Shown here in pieces: positions 1 to 8,556 of a stretch of 64,000 nucleotides of DNA (positions are counted from its first letter, which is position 1; the number at the start of each line of letters is the position of its first letter). The notes beneath the pieces are model-generated. The model saw only the letters and a list, made by a program, of their open reading frames with translations. It was not told where the DNA came from and ran no database searches. Location: NCBI GenBank assembly GCA_041394185.1, contig JAWKIQ010000001.1, positions 558,001 to 622,000 of the forward strand, read 5' to 3'. The position numbers and the translations under genes are program-made. The DNA is from Acidimicrobiales bacterium (lineage in GTDB: Bacteria; Actinomycetota; Acidimicrobiia; Acidimicrobiales; Poriferisodalaceae).

Positions 1-738
1 CTCGACGACGAGGTCGAGGAGATAGTCATAATCGACCACTTCGCATTCGGTGGTCCGGTCGAGGCACCGTGCAACTGGTTCCAGACCCACGAAAACGCGA
101 TGGACCCCTATCACGTGTTCATCCTGCACAACGCGATCAGCGGCCCCCAGTTCGATCCCCGGCTCGAGATATGGCCGGCCATCGACTGGCAGCGTCATCC
201 GTGGGGGGTGACCGCCACCCAAGACCGCAAGCTGCCCGACGGCACCACGCTGCACCGCATTACCGAGGTTCGAGTGCCCACCATGCGGGTCATACCGACG
301 CCGACCCTGGCCTATCTGGGCAAGACCAACAACCTGTCGTGGGCGGTGCCGATTGACGCAACGACCACCAAGGTCTACGCCATGGTGCGCAAGCCCAAGA
401 ACCAACCGGCGCAAGGCCTGCCCGTCTACGGCGGAGACAAGACCTGGTTCGAACTCACCGACGAAGAGCACCAGCTCTATCCGGGTGACTACGAGACCCA
501 GGTGGGTCAGGGTCCGATCACCTTGCACTCCGACGAGCGGCTGTCGTCGAGCGACAGGGGAGTGTCCATGGTGCGTCGCCAGTTCAAAGAGCAGGTGCGC
601 ATCGTGGCCGAAGGTGGCGACCCCATTGGTGTGTCGTTCGACCCTGCCGACGCGGTGGTGTCTGTGATCGCCGGCAACTACATCGTCGACGACCACACCG
701 ACCTGTCGACCATCCCGATCTCCGAAACGCTCGGCTAG
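1..738 (+). CDS. Rieske-type aromatic ring-hydroxylating oxygenase, alpha subunit, C-terminal catalytic part (5' truncated)
   Basis: The frame is open from base 1 to a TAG stop, giving the last 245 residues of a longer protein whose N-terminal Rieske [2Fe-2S] domain lies outside the window. Near the start is 'THENAMDPYHVFILH', the mononuclear-iron pattern of Rieske oxygenase alpha subunits, with His38 and His43 of the fragment as likely iron ligands. Family members use O2 and electrons from a ferredoxin/reductase to hydroxylate or O-demethylate substrates, often aromatic. The gene ends 4 bases inside the 3' end of the convergent PhyH gene. Its neighbours are two more oxygenases, so a shared catabolic pathway is likely. 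The substrate cannot be read from the sequence. Confidence 0.85.
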   Translation, partial: LDDEVEEIVIIDHFAFGGPVEAPCNWFQTHENAMDPYHVFILHNAISGPQFDPRLEIWPAIDWQRHPWGVTATQDRKLPDGTTLHRITEVRVPTMRVIPTPTLAYLGKTNNLSWAVPIDATTTKVYAMVRKPKNQPAQGLPVYGGDKTWFELTDEEHQLYPGDYETQVGQGPITLHSDERLSSSDRGVSMVRRQFKEQVRIVAEGGDPIGVSFDPADAVVSVIAGNYIVDDHTDLSTIPISETLG

Positions 739-1673
739 TCGCCCCAAACCCGCGGGAAGCGGGCAGCACCATCCAGCGAATCGCCGTCGGCCAGGCCGGT
801 CGTGTGCCGGAACGGTTCGGGTGACGAAGCCCGCTGGCGAAACACCACGTCGTCGCCGGCATACCTGACCGACGCTGCGCGCCTGATCCGGTCGGCGGTC
901 TTGTTGCCCGTCGAACCATGCAGCATGCGCCAATCGTGGACGATGACGTCGCCCGGTTCGGCGGGAAAGTGGCGAACGTCGTATGCGAGTGGATTGGCCT
1001 CGATATCGGGAAGATCTTCCAGGTCGTCATAGGAGATGCCTGGAATGCGCGACGTTCCCGTCTCGGTGCTGAAGTCGCTGGGCTTGAACGTCTTGCCCCA
1101 CAGGTGGCTGCCGATCACGTATCCCATGGCACCGCTGTCGAGGGTGACCACATCGACCGGCACCCAGCACACCGCCACCTTCGTTCCGTCGAGCAGCCAG
1201 AACGGTTTGTCCTGGTGCCACGGCGTTCGCACCCGCGAGCCAGGCTCCTTCAAGAACAACTGATCGCTGTAGAGGTTGACTCGAACGCTGGAGGTCAGGG
1301 CGGCGACGATCTGGGGCAGGGGTCCTTCGCAGTGGTGACGGCGCAGACCCTCGTGCCACGAGCACGCGTCTGTTTCGACGATGGAGCGGCCCGTCGGCAC
1401 GCCACCGGGCTCTACGGCCAGCCTCTCGGTATGGCGCTCGAGCAGGTCGCGGACGCGGGTGACCATGTCGGCACGGCTGCCCACCGTGCTCTCGCCCGTG
1501 GCCAGGCCCGACAATGCGGTGGCATCGGCCTCGCGATCGAACACCTGCTGCATGGCGGTTCTCAGGCGCTCGACCCACTGGGGTGGGTAGATCGAGCGAA
1601 GCAGTACGACACCGTCGCGCAGGTAGGTCTCGACCTCGTCGGGCGTGACATCGCGCAACGGCGATGCACTCAT
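735..1673 (-). CDS. Phytanoyl-CoA dioxygenase (PhyH) family Fe(II)/2-oxoglutarate oxygenase
   Basis: A 312-residue protein, typical length for the PhyH family. 'TPWHQDKPFW' gives the HxD iron pair (about H153 and D155), and 'DWRMLHGST' supplies the distal His (about 252), followed by Arg-rich 'RIRRAASVRY', where the 2-oxoglutarate-binding Arg would lie. The frame is open far upstream, but the N-terminus 'MSASPLRDVTPDEVETYLRD' matches PhyH starts, and its ATG overlaps the TGA of the upstream HpaB-like gene (ATGA), so the two are translationally coupled. Members hydroxylate acyl-CoAs or small acids. The neighbourhood suggests a catabolic role, substrate unknown. Confidence 0.85.
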   Translation of the reverse strand: MSASPLRDVTPDEVETYLRDGVVLLRSIYPPQWVERLRTAMQQVFDREADATALSGLATGESTVGSRADMVTRVRDLLERHTERLAVEPGGVPTGRSIVETDACSWHEGLRRHHCEGPLPQIVAALTSSVRVNLYSDQLFLKEPGSRVRTPWHQDKPFWLLDGTKVAVCWVPVDVVTLDSGAMGYVIGSHLWGKTFKPSDFSTETGTSRIPGISYDDLEDLPDIEANPLAYDVRHFPAEPGDVIVHDWRMLHGSTGNKTADRIRRAASVRYAGDDVVFRQRASSPEPFRHTTGLADGDSLDGAARFPRVWGD

Positions 1674-3148
1674 CGGTTGCCCCGCTGTTCGGTGGCGGCC
1701 AGGAACCGATCGATCAATTGATCGCCGCGATCGCGGTTGGGTTGGGCGTACAGCCTCTCGATGGTGAGGTGGGTGCGCTTGGGCGAGCCCAGGTAGTGGC
1801 GCTCGTACAGGTCGTTGCGCATGCCCAACGACGAACCGACGAAGTCCCAGGCCATGCGGAAGATCTGGGCCCGCTTGTGGGTAGGCATGTCGCCGCCACC
1901 GTGCAGGAACTCCTCGCACAGTGCGCTGATGCGTTCGTCGCTGAGCTGAGCCTTGGTGGGGGCGGCCAACAGGTTGGCGTTGCCGATGGTTCGGATGATC
2001 TCGTTGGTGCGCACCATCCATTTGGGCAGCAGGGCCCGCAGCGGGTGCAGGGCGCGGCCCTCGGGGTGCACCAGGCCGTCCTCGCTGGTGACGGCCCGGT
2101 CTTCGGCGCACAACAAGCACGATCGCGTGGTCTCCACGTAGGTGTAGATCTCGCCCAGCATGTCCCTGGTGCCATCGGAGTTGTCGTTGGTGGCCTCGGC
2201 CATCAGCCCGGCCAGGCGGTACAAGAACTCGAGCTTGGTCAGGGCCCTGATGGTGGTCTGCTGCATGATGTTGGGCCACCACGGGCTGGTGTGCATGACC
2301 AGGTTGTAGGCCCTGATGTCGCCGTCGATGAACAGGTTCTCCTTGGGTACCTCGACGTCGTCGAAGATGCAGTAGGCGTCTTGTTCGTCGAAGTGGTGCG
2401 AGAACGGGGCGTCCAGCGGGTTGGCCACATCGCGGCTGAAGCTGTCGCGACACAAGAACACCAGGCCCGGGGCGTCCATGCTGACGGTGAACGCCAGCGC
2501 ATAGGCCGGGTTCGAGTCGGGCGGCACAGGGGCACCCGGATAGACGGTTTGTTCATCGGCGAACGGGGCCAGCGTGGCCAGCATCCTGGCGCCGCGGACC
2601 ACGATCGAGTCCTTGGTCTCGCCGACCTTGTGCAGGGGGATTGGGTTGTCTACGAAGTTGAAATCGGTCTGCTTGTCGATTACCGGATGCACGATGGTGT
2701 GGGTCAGCGACAGGTCGTCGCGGCGCAGCCGCTTCTGGAACTCGACCAGGTTTTCGTAGCCCTGTGCGTTCTCGCCGTTCTCGCCGGCCCATCGGATCTT
2801 GTCGGCGGCGAACCCGGCGAACGTGACGTTCATGTAGTCGGGGGTGCGCCCCATCGTGCCCAAGCTCAGCTCGGCTATGCGCACCAAGCCTTCGTGGCGA
2901 CGCTTCAGGTCCTCGATCGAGCGAGGCTGCATGTGGGTGATCGAGATGTCCTCGCCGTTGTCGGGGTCGGCCATCACCAGCCGGTCGGGGGCATCGTGGT
3001 GTACGTCGTAATAGTCGGCGATGGCCTTGGCACCCTCGGCCAGCGCCGGATGATCGACCACGGACTCCACACGTTCGTCGCCCAGCCAGATCTCGCGGCC
3101 GGTCGACCTGAGCCCGTCCAGGTATTGCTGGCCCGTGCGCACCGCCAT
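1670..3148 (-). CDS. 4-hydroxyphenylacetate 3-monooxygenase (HpaB)-like FADH2-dependent oxygenase
   Basis: A 492-residue protein, the usual size of HpaB/PvcC/HsaA-type flavin monooxygenases with an acyl-CoA-dehydrogenase fold. The N-terminus 'MAVRTGQQYLDGLRS' is the hallmark 'R(T/S)G.(E/Q)Y' opening of the family, and 'RTPDYMNVTFAGFA' and the C-terminal 'GSPKRTHLT' segment also fit. Such enzymes ortho-hydroxylate phenols using FADH2 made by a separate reductase, and no reductase is visible here. The start has a GGGGGT sequence about 5 bases upstream. It lies first in a two-gene operon with PhyH, and its promoter region contains the palindrome at 3169-3186, so TetR-type repression is plausible. 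Confidence 0.85.
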   Translation of the reverse strand: MAVRTGQQYLDGLRSTGREIWLGDERVESVVDHPALAEGAKAIADYYDVHHDAPDRLVMADPDNGEDISITHMQPRSIEDLKRRHEGLVRIAELSLGTMGRTPDYMNVTFAGFAADKIRWAGENGENAQGYENLVEFQKRLRRDDLSLTHTIVHPVIDKQTDFNFVDNPIPLHKVGETKDSIVVRGARMLATLAPFADEQTVYPGAPVPPDSNPAYALAFTVSMDAPGLVFLCRDSFSRDVANPLDAPFSHHFDEQDAYCIFDDVEVPKENLFIDGDIRAYNLVMHTSPWWPNIMQQTTIRALTKLEFLYRLAGLMAEATNDNSDGTRDMLGEIYTYVETTRSCLLCAEDRAVTSEDGLVHPEGRALHPLRALLPKWMVRTNEIIRTIGNANLLAAPTKAQLSDERISALCEEFLHGGGDMPTHKRAQIFRMAWDFVGSSLGMRNDLYERHYLGSPKRTHLTIERLYAQPNRDRGDQLIDRFLAATEQRGNR

Positions 3149-3168
3149 TTGAACCCCCAAAGATGCAA

Positions 3169-3186
3169 AACTGAGTGCGCTCAGTT
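3169..3186. promoter_or_regulatory. 18-bp palindromic operator between divergent operons
   Basis: AACTGAG-TGCG-CTCAGTT: perfect 7-bp arms around a 4-bp centre, about 20 bp upstream of the HpaB-like start and about 60 bp upstream of the LLM start. Size and symmetry are typical of TetR-family operators, and a TetR gene (frameshifted) lies at 4925-5537. No second copy was seen in the window by eye. Confidence 0.6.
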
Positions 3187-3248
3187 GTAGTCCCGCGCCG
3201 GTCGCGAGGCAAGCTGGACAACCAGATAACCATTCGATCGGAGACGCC

Positions 3249-4130
3249 GTGAAGCTGACGGCCATGTTGTCGAACACCGCCATGGGCACCGACTGGGGCT
3301 TCATCCGCGACGCGGTGGTCGGTCTCGAGGAATCGGGTCTAGATGGGGTTTCGGTGAACGACCACGTTGTCGGAGGCCACCCCGATCGAGCGGCCGGCCA
3401 AAAGGTGCACACCCACGCGGTGGCGGTCCACGAGCCGTTGGTGATGCTGAGCTTCATCGCAGCGGTGACATCGCGCCTCGAGCTGGCGACCGCCATCTTG
3501 ATCCTGCCCCAACGCCAGACGACGTTGGTGGCCAAGCAGGTCGCACAGATCGACTTGCTGTCCGGCGGTCGCATGAGGTTGGGTGTCGGCGTAGGCCGCA
3601 ACTGGATGGAATACGAGGCGTTGGGCGAAGACTTCTCGAACCGCGGCCGTCGCATCGAAGAACAGGTCGAGGTGTTGCGCCGGTTCTGGAGCCAAGACCT
3701 GGTGACGTTCTCGGGTGCCTGGCACCAACTCGACCGGGTGGGTCTGAACCCGACCTCGGTGCAGCGTCCGGTGCCGGTGTGGATGGGAAGCTTCGTTGGC
3801 GGCACCACCGACAAGGTGCGCGACCGGATCGCCCGGCTTGCCGATGGTTGGTTGCCCCAGTCTTCACCCGAGGTGCTGGCTCCCGAACTGGCCAGAGTTC
3901 GCCAGATGGTCGAGGGCCACGGCCGTGACCCATCGTCCCTTGGCGTCGAACCCACCATGAGGCTGTCGCCGAGCGACGACGCAGGGGCATGGGTCGCCAG
4001 TGCCGAGGCCTACGCGGCACTGGGCGTCACCCATCTGAAGGCGGCCACCACCGAGGGTGAGCCCGCTCAAAGGCTCGAGTTGATGTTGAGGTGGCTCGAA
4101 GCCGTCGGTCACCTGCGGGAGTTGAGATGA
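3249..4130 (+). CDS. LLM-class F420-dependent oxidoreductase
   Basis: A 293-residue luciferase-like (TIM-barrel) protein. Family signatures are 'ERLELATAILILPQR'-like and 'LSGGRMRLGVGVGRNWMEYEA', the glycine-rich turn that binds the deazaflavin phosphate. Members transfer hydride to or from F420 (some use FMN) on diverse substrates. The GTG start is preceded by GGAG at a good distance. The stop overlaps the ATG of the next gene (ATGA), so the two are co-translated. It is divergent from the HpaB/PhyH operon and shares the palindromic control region. The substrate is unknown; a role in the same aromatic pathway is inferred from position. Confidence 0.85.
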   Translation: MKLTAMLSNTAMGTDWGFIRDAVVGLEESGLDGVSVNDHVVGGHPDRAAGQKVHTHAVAVHEPLVMLSFIAAVTSRLELATAILILPQRQTTLVAKQVAQIDLLSGGRMRLGVGVGRNWMEYEALGEDFSNRGRRIEEQVEVLRRFWSQDLVTFSGAWHQLDRVGLNPTSVQRPVPVWMGSFVGGTTDKVRDRIARLADGWLPQSSPEVLAPELARVRQMVEGHGRDPSSLGVEPTMRLSPSDDAGAWVASAEAYAALGVTHLKAATTEGEPAQRLELMLRWLEAVGHLRELR

Positions 4131-4912
4131 ACCACCAATCCCAGAGGCCCGACGTCGCGGCCACGATCGAGCGTGTTCTGAAGCCGATCCAACAGTTCAC
4201 CCGAGGTTGGATGATGGCCGACGCGACCACCGAATATGGCGAGCGCGAGCTGGGCCTCGATCGTGTCAGCCGCCAGTTCTGGCTGGTGGGCCGGGCGGGG
4301 GTGTTGGGCTCGTGCCCTGCAGAGGTTGCCGCCGGAGCGCTTGCGTTTCACGCGCCAGACAAGGTCGCCGCGGCATGGAACTCGCTGCCCGCCGGCGTTA
4401 CCCATAGCGAGGTTGCCCAGCACTACGCCGGACGCTGCATCGAGTGGGGCGAGCGGGTTCTGCCCATGTTCGAACCCCAGCGGCTCGACGCGATCGATTC
4501 GCTGGGCCGTCGCATCATCGACGCCGCCCCCGACGCCCTGGGACCGCTGTTCGCCGGCTGGAGGGCCCTGCCCATTCCGGGTTCGGTGTTCGGGCGCGTC
4601 GCCCTGACGACTCAGGTCATGCGTGAGATGCGAGGGGCGGCACACATAGCCGCGGTGCTATCGGTGGGCCTCAGCCCGCTCGATGCGATCTTGGCGTCTA
4701 CCAACGCACCGCCCCGGACGGGCCCCGAGTATGCAATTCGTATGGGGTTCGAGCCGCCGTTCAGAGACCCGGGCGAGGTCATGCAGGCCCGTCTAGAAGC
4801 CGAGAGCGTCACCTCTCGCATTCTCGAGCCCTTCTTCTCGGTGCTGTCGCCAGACGAGATGGCGACCTTCGGCGAAGTCGTCGAGACCACCCGCAACGCC
4901 ATCGACATGTGA
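4127..4912 (+). CDS. SCO6745/SalK-like protein
   Basis: A 261-residue protein with the mid-region pattern of the actinobacterial SCO6745 (SalK-like) family: 'SCPAEVAAGALAFHAPDKV' followed about 90 residues later by 'RGAAHIAAVLSVGLSPLDA'. These proteins are often encoded beside LLM/F420 oxidoreductases; their biochemical function is not established, and no catalytic motif can be assigned. The classic family opening with 'W...EPxH.' is weak here ('SRQFWLVGRAGVLG'), so this is a divergent member. It is coupled to the LLM gene by ATGA and convergent with the broken TetR gene across 12 bases. Confidence 0.7.
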   Translation: MNHQSQRPDVAATIERVLKPIQQFTRGWMMADATTEYGERELGLDRVSRQFWLVGRAGVLGSCPAEVAAGALAFHAPDKVAAAWNSLPAGVTHSEVAQHYAGRCIEWGERVLPMFEPQRLDAIDSLGRRIIDAAPDALGPLFAGWRALPIPGSVFGRVALTTQVMREMRGAAHIAAVLSVGLSPLDAILASTNAPPRTGPEYAIRMGFEPPFRDPGEVMQARLEAESVTSRILEPFFSVLSPDEMATFGEVVETTRNAIDM

Positions 4913-4924
4913 CGTTGGCAGCGA

Positions 4925-5537
4925 TCAGTCGATCGGGGTCATTCTCCACAAGGCGACGCGGAAGTCTTCGGCCAGCCAGCCGAGGGTGTGTTCGAGGCTG
5001 TGGCCTCGGGCGGTGTGGCGTTGCATCCGCAGGTACCAACGGGCGAACAGGTTGCCGGCCAGCGTCTGCACCGGCACCGTGTCGTCGAGGCGACCGCCGG
5101 CCTGGTTTCGTTCGAGCAGGGCGGTGAGGCGCCCATAGATCGACCGCATGAAGTCGTCGACCCCTGTGCGTGCAGGTTCCTCGACGTATTCGAGCTGTCT
5201 GAAATAGGCCCTGGCTAGCTCGATCTCGCCGTGGTGCACACGTGACATGGCCGAACAGCGACATCAGTTGGTGCAGAACCGGGTCTGACTCGTCGACCAG
5301 TTCGACGGCTTCGTCCCATGCCCGGCCCGCCGAGCGCCGAAAGACGCTGACCAGAAGGTCCTCCTTCGAGCCGACGTACAGATACAGCGTTCCCTCGCCA
5401 ACGCCGGCCTCGGCGGCGATCTGGGCCGTGGTGGTCGACTCGAACCCCTGGGCGCGAAACAATGAATCGGCGGCTTCGAGTATGCGGCGCTGCTTGTCGG
5501 CCTTGTTCTGTTCACGTTTGGTGAGGCCCTCGGACAT
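4925..5537 (-). pseudogene. TetR/AcrR family regulator, interrupted by one frameshift
   Basis: The first about 95 codons encode a classic TetR DNA-binding domain: 'RRILEAADSLFRAQGFESTT', then 'IAAEAGVGEGTLYLYVGSKE'. Near 5248 the reading frame is lost, and the ligand-binding domain continues in the next frame ('SRVHHGEIELARAYFRQLEY' to 'ALWRMTPID'). The change is one extra base (or two missing), for instance CC for C in GGCCATG. Joined, the product would be about 203 residues, normal for TetR. If intact it would be the obvious candidate to bind the palindrome at 3169-3186 or the control region of the divergent acyl-CoA dehydrogenases. It could be a real pseudogene or a sequencing error. Confidence 0.75.
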
Positions 5538-5630
5538 CGGCCCCAGGGTAGGTCGCCCGAATTCGGGGCAGCCGCATCGGTGTCGCTACAGTCCGCTCTG
5601 TCGGTGGGGCTGACACAGCGAGGGGGATTC

Positions 5631-6845
5631 ATGAGCGCAGCAGATCTCGACGAGTTCAGGTCCAGGTGCCGGGCGTTTCTGGAAGCGAACGCCACGGGCA
5701 TCGACGTCAGCGAGGTCGACGACCCGCGCAGCGACAAGGCGCTGGCCCAAGCCAAGAGTTTCCAGGGCAAACTCGCCGACGCCGGGCTTGCGGGCCTGAT
5801 GTACCCGACCCAGTACGGCGGACAGGGCCTGACCGCGGAACACGAGCGCATCTGGCGCGAGGAAGCCGGCAAGTTCCCACCCATGACCAGGCAGCTGTCG
5901 ATAAGCCAGGGCATGTGCCTTCCGATGCTGAATGAGTACGGCACCGATCAGCAACGTCAGACGTACCAGGCGAGGCTGATCCGCGCCGACGAGGTGTGGT
6001 GTCAGATGTTCTCCGAGCCCGGTGCCGGCTCCGACGTCGCCAGCCTGCAGTCGCGTGCCGTGAAAGACGGCGACGAGTGGGTCCTGAACGGCCAGAAGGT
6101 GTGGACGACCCTGGCCCACGTGTGCGATCGAGGAATCGTCATAGCCCGCACCGACCCCGACCAGCCCAAGCACCGCGGTATCTCGATGTTCATCCTCGAC
6201 ATGACGGCGCCGGGGGTCGAGATCCGCCCGATCCATCAGGTCGACGGTGGCATGAGGTTCAACGAGGTCTTCTTCAACGACGTACGCATTCCCGCCGACC
6301 ACCAGATCGGTCCGCTCAACGAGGGTTGGCGCCTGGCCACCGCAATGTTGATGTACGAGCGGGTGGCCATCGGAACCGGTCAGACCGGCGGCATCGCCCA
6401 CGAACGCGCAGACCACCTGATCGATCAGGCCAGACGTCGGGGCAATATCGGTGACCGCATGCTGCGCCAAGAGTTGATGCGGCTCTATACCGCCGAGGTG
6501 TGCCAGAGCCTGGTTGCATCGCGCACCAGGGCCGAGGTCAAGGCTGGGCGTACCCCTGGGCCCGGAGGCTCGCTGGGCAAGCTGGCCGGGGCCAACATCG
6601 CCCGTCGGTTCCGGGCTTTGTCGTTCGCCATTCAGGGAGCCGGCGGTGTGGCCTGGGCACGCGACGACGAGTGGACGCCACAGGCTGTGCGCAACAGCCT
6701 GGCGACCCTTTCGAGCCACATCGCAGGTGGCACGGACGAGATCCAGCGCAACATCATCGGCGAGCGGGTTCTGGGACTGCCCAGAGAGCCCTCCCTCGAC
6801 AAAGACCTGCCGTTTCGCGAGCTGAGAGTTGGTACCCAGGCATGA
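5631..6845 (+). CDS. Acyl-CoA dehydrogenase, FadE type (first of a coupled pair)
   Basis: A 404-residue flavoprotein with acyl-CoA dehydrogenase signatures: 'QMFSEPGAGSDVASLQS', 'VLNGQKVWTTLAH' and C-terminal 'AGGTDEIQRNIIGERVLGLP'. It introduces a trans-2 double bond into an acyl-CoA and passes electrons to ETF. The MCAD catalytic Glu position is Gly (AGGT rather than YEGT); the alternative base is the Glu of 'LMYERVA'. The ATG at 5631 was chosen over upstream codons because AGGGGG sits 4 bases before it. Its stop overlaps the start of a second dehydrogenase (ATGA), an arrangement known from heteromeric actinobacterial FadE pairs that act on bulky acyl-CoAs such as steroid side chains. Confidence 0.9.
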   Translation: MSAADLDEFRSRCRAFLEANATGIDVSEVDDPRSDKALAQAKSFQGKLADAGLAGLMYPTQYGGQGLTAEHERIWREEAGKFPPMTRQLSISQGMCLPMLNEYGTDQQRQTYQARLIRADEVWCQMFSEPGAGSDVASLQSRAVKDGDEWVLNGQKVWTTLAHVCDRGIVIARTDPDQPKHRGISMFILDMTAPGVEIRPIHQVDGGMRFNEVFFNDVRIPADHQIGPLNEGWRLATAMLMYERVAIGTGQTGGIAHERADHLIDQARRRGNIGDRMLRQELMRLYTAEVCQSLVASRTRAEVKAGRTPGPGGSLGKLAGANIARRFRALSFAIQGAGGVAWARDDEWTPQAVRNSLATLSSHIAGGTDEIQRNIIGERVLGLPREPSLDKDLPFRELRVGTQA

Positions 6846-8083
6846 GCATCACCGAAGCCAGCGTCAGGTCGGAGGTCCTCGAGTGGTTCCACAACAGCTG
6901 GAACCCAGACCTTTCGCTGATCGAATGGCGCCGGATCCTGGTCGACGCCGGCTGGGCCGTTCCCTCTTGGTCGTCGCGGTGGTTTGGGCGCGACCTGCCC
7001 GCTTGGGCCGACCGGGTTGCCCACGCCGCAATCCGCGAAGCCGGTGGGGTCGCCGTGCCTCTGGGCGGTGGGTTCGGGCTGGCGGCGCCCACGATCTACG
7101 ACCACGGCTCTGACGAGCTGAAAAAGCGATTCCTGCGGCCCACACTGACCGGCGAGCTGCTTTGGTGCCAGCTGTTCAGCGAGCCGGTGGCGGGCTCGGA
7201 TCTGGCCGGCCTGAAGACCACCGCTGTTCGCGATGGTGATCACTGGATCGTCAACGGTCAAAAGGTCTGGAACACCAGCGCCCACCACGCCGACATGGGC
7301 ATCCTGGTGGCCCGCACCGATTGGGATGTGCCGAAACACGCCGGCCTGTCGTACTTCCTCATCGACATGCACCAAGACGGAGTCGAGGTGCGACCGATCG
7401 AGCAGATGAACTATCACAACTCGTTCAACGAGGTCTTCCTGACCGACGCGATCGTGCCCCACGACAACCTCGTCGGTGAGCTGGGAGGCGGTTGGAAGGT
7501 GGCGCGGGGCACCCTTGCCCACGAGAGGAGTTTCTCGTCGAGCCGTTCGGTGCATTTCGCCCCGGGTGCATCGGGGCGTGTCGTCGACGAGGCGCGCGAA
7601 GAGTACGACGAGTGGAAGAAGACCTACGAGTGGTACCCCCAGCGCGCTGGTCGGGTCGATCTGCTGATCGACCGGGCAACCGAGGCCGCCAAGACCGACG
7701 ATGCGATTCTGCGACAAGAACTGATGAAGGTCTGGTCGTTCAATCGCGCCGCCGAGCTGACAGCGGCGCGGGCCCGCGGCGCCCGCGAGCTGGGCAGGCC
7801 ACCGGGATCTGAGGGTTCGATCGGCAAGTTGGCCCTGTCGGAGGTGGCCAGGCAGAGCAATCGGGTACACACGACGATCGCCGGGCCCGACGCCATGCTG
7901 AAGACGACGTCAGACCCTGTGCACGAGGTGATAGCCGAAGTGTTGGTGTCGACTCCTGCGCAGTCGATAGCCGGCGGCACCGACGAGATTCAGCACAACA
8001 TCTTGGGCGAGAACATCCTGGGCTTGCCCAAGGAGCCGTCCGTGGATCGGGGTGTGGCTTTTCGTGACGTCGGGCGCCGCTAG
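6842..8083 (+). CDS. Acyl-CoA dehydrogenase, FadE type (second of a coupled pair)
   Basis: A 413-residue partner of the preceding gene, with 'QLFSEPVAGSDLAGLKT', 'WIVNGQKVWNTSAHH' and C-terminal 'AGGTDEIQHNILGENILGLP'. As in its partner, the position of MCAD Glu376 is Gly; 'LAHERSF' carries a Glu at the IVD/LCAD-like position. The region after residue 230 is longer than in the partner ('EEYDEWKKTYEW'). The ATGA overlap implies equimolar synthesis, consistent with an alpha2beta2 complex. The stop overlaps the convergent VOC gene by 4 bases. The true substrate is unknown, but adjacency to TetR and SDR genes suggests lipid or steroid-like catabolism. Confidence 0.9.
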   Translation: MSITEASVRSEVLEWFHNSWNPDLSLIEWRRILVDAGWAVPSWSSRWFGRDLPAWADRVAHAAIREAGGVAVPLGGGFGLAAPTIYDHGSDELKKRFLRPTLTGELLWCQLFSEPVAGSDLAGLKTTAVRDGDHWIVNGQKVWNTSAHHADMGILVARTDWDVPKHAGLSYFLIDMHQDGVEVRPIEQMNYHNSFNEVFLTDAIVPHDNLVGELGGGWKVARGTLAHERSFSSSRSVHFAPGASGRVVDEAREEYDEWKKTYEWYPQRAGRVDLLIDRATEAAKTDDAILRQELMKVWSFNRAAELTAARARGARELGRPPGSEGSIGKLALSEVARQSNRVHTTIAGPDAMLKTTSDPVHEVIAEVLVSTPAQSIAGGTDEIQHNILGENILGLPKEPSVDRGVAFRDVGRR

Positions 8084-8505
8084 CCGTCGGCCGAATCGCG
8101 CAGCCACGGAGTGTGGCTGAGGCCCACGAGCAACCCCTCGGGCCCCAGCAGCCTGGCGATGGTCTGGCCCCACGGCTCGACCCTGGCGTGGTGTATCAGC
8201 GTGTGGCCGGCGTCGGCTAGTTCGTCGGCGGCTGCGGCCACGTCGTCGACCTCGAACTCGATGGTGGCCTGGGGCACCGGCAGATGCGAGGGCCACTCGC
8301 TGGTGCCAAAGCACGACTGAGCCGCATCGGCCAGCGGCCACACACCCAGGTGTTTGGTGCCCTCGAACCCGTCGACGGCCACATAGTCGCCGGTTACGGG
8401 CGCAAGCGGCAGCCCGAGAGTGTCGACGTAGAACCGCCGCGCGCTGGTTGGGTCTGGGGCGATTGTGGCGAACCCGGCCACGAAGAGGATCTGCATGGTC
8501 GCCAT
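8080..8505 (-). CDS. VOC (glyoxalase/bleomycin resistance) family protein
   Basis: About 141 residues with a single vicinal-oxygen-chelate domain: 'FATIAPDPTSARRFYVDTLG', a central 'GVWPLADAAQSCF' strand, then 'ATIEFEVDDVAAAADELADA' and the closing 'EPWGQTIARLLGPEGLLVGL'. VOC proteins range from lyases and dioxygenases to drug-binding proteins, and the metal ligands are not complete enough here to choose. The start is taken at 'MATMQILFV'; a codon 9 bases further in is also possible. It is divergent from the SDR gene at 8557 and convergent with the dehydrogenase pair. Confidence 0.75.
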   Translation of the reverse strand: MATMQILFVAGFATIAPDPTSARRFYVDTLGLPLAPVTGDYVAVDGFEGTKHLGVWPLADAAQSCFGTSEWPSHLPVPQATIEFEVDDVAAAADELADAGHTLIHHARVEPWGQTIARLLGPEGLLVGLSHTPWLRDSADG

Positions 8506-8556
8506 TGTGGCCCCGGGCTGGGACACCGGCCGCACCGCCATCTACTGTCGGGCTCC

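Noticed and set aside
735..2453. 572-residue reading of the PhyH frame as a longer fusion protein
   Set aside because: The first about 260 residues are an out-of-frame shadow of the HpaB-like gene; the true start is the ATG at 1673.
1664..3190. Long open frame (508 codons) on the plus strand across the HpaB and PhyH region
   Set aside because: Antisense to two clearly conserved genes; the product is Val/Gly/His-rich, low complexity and lacks any motif. High GC creates such long antisense frames throughout the window.
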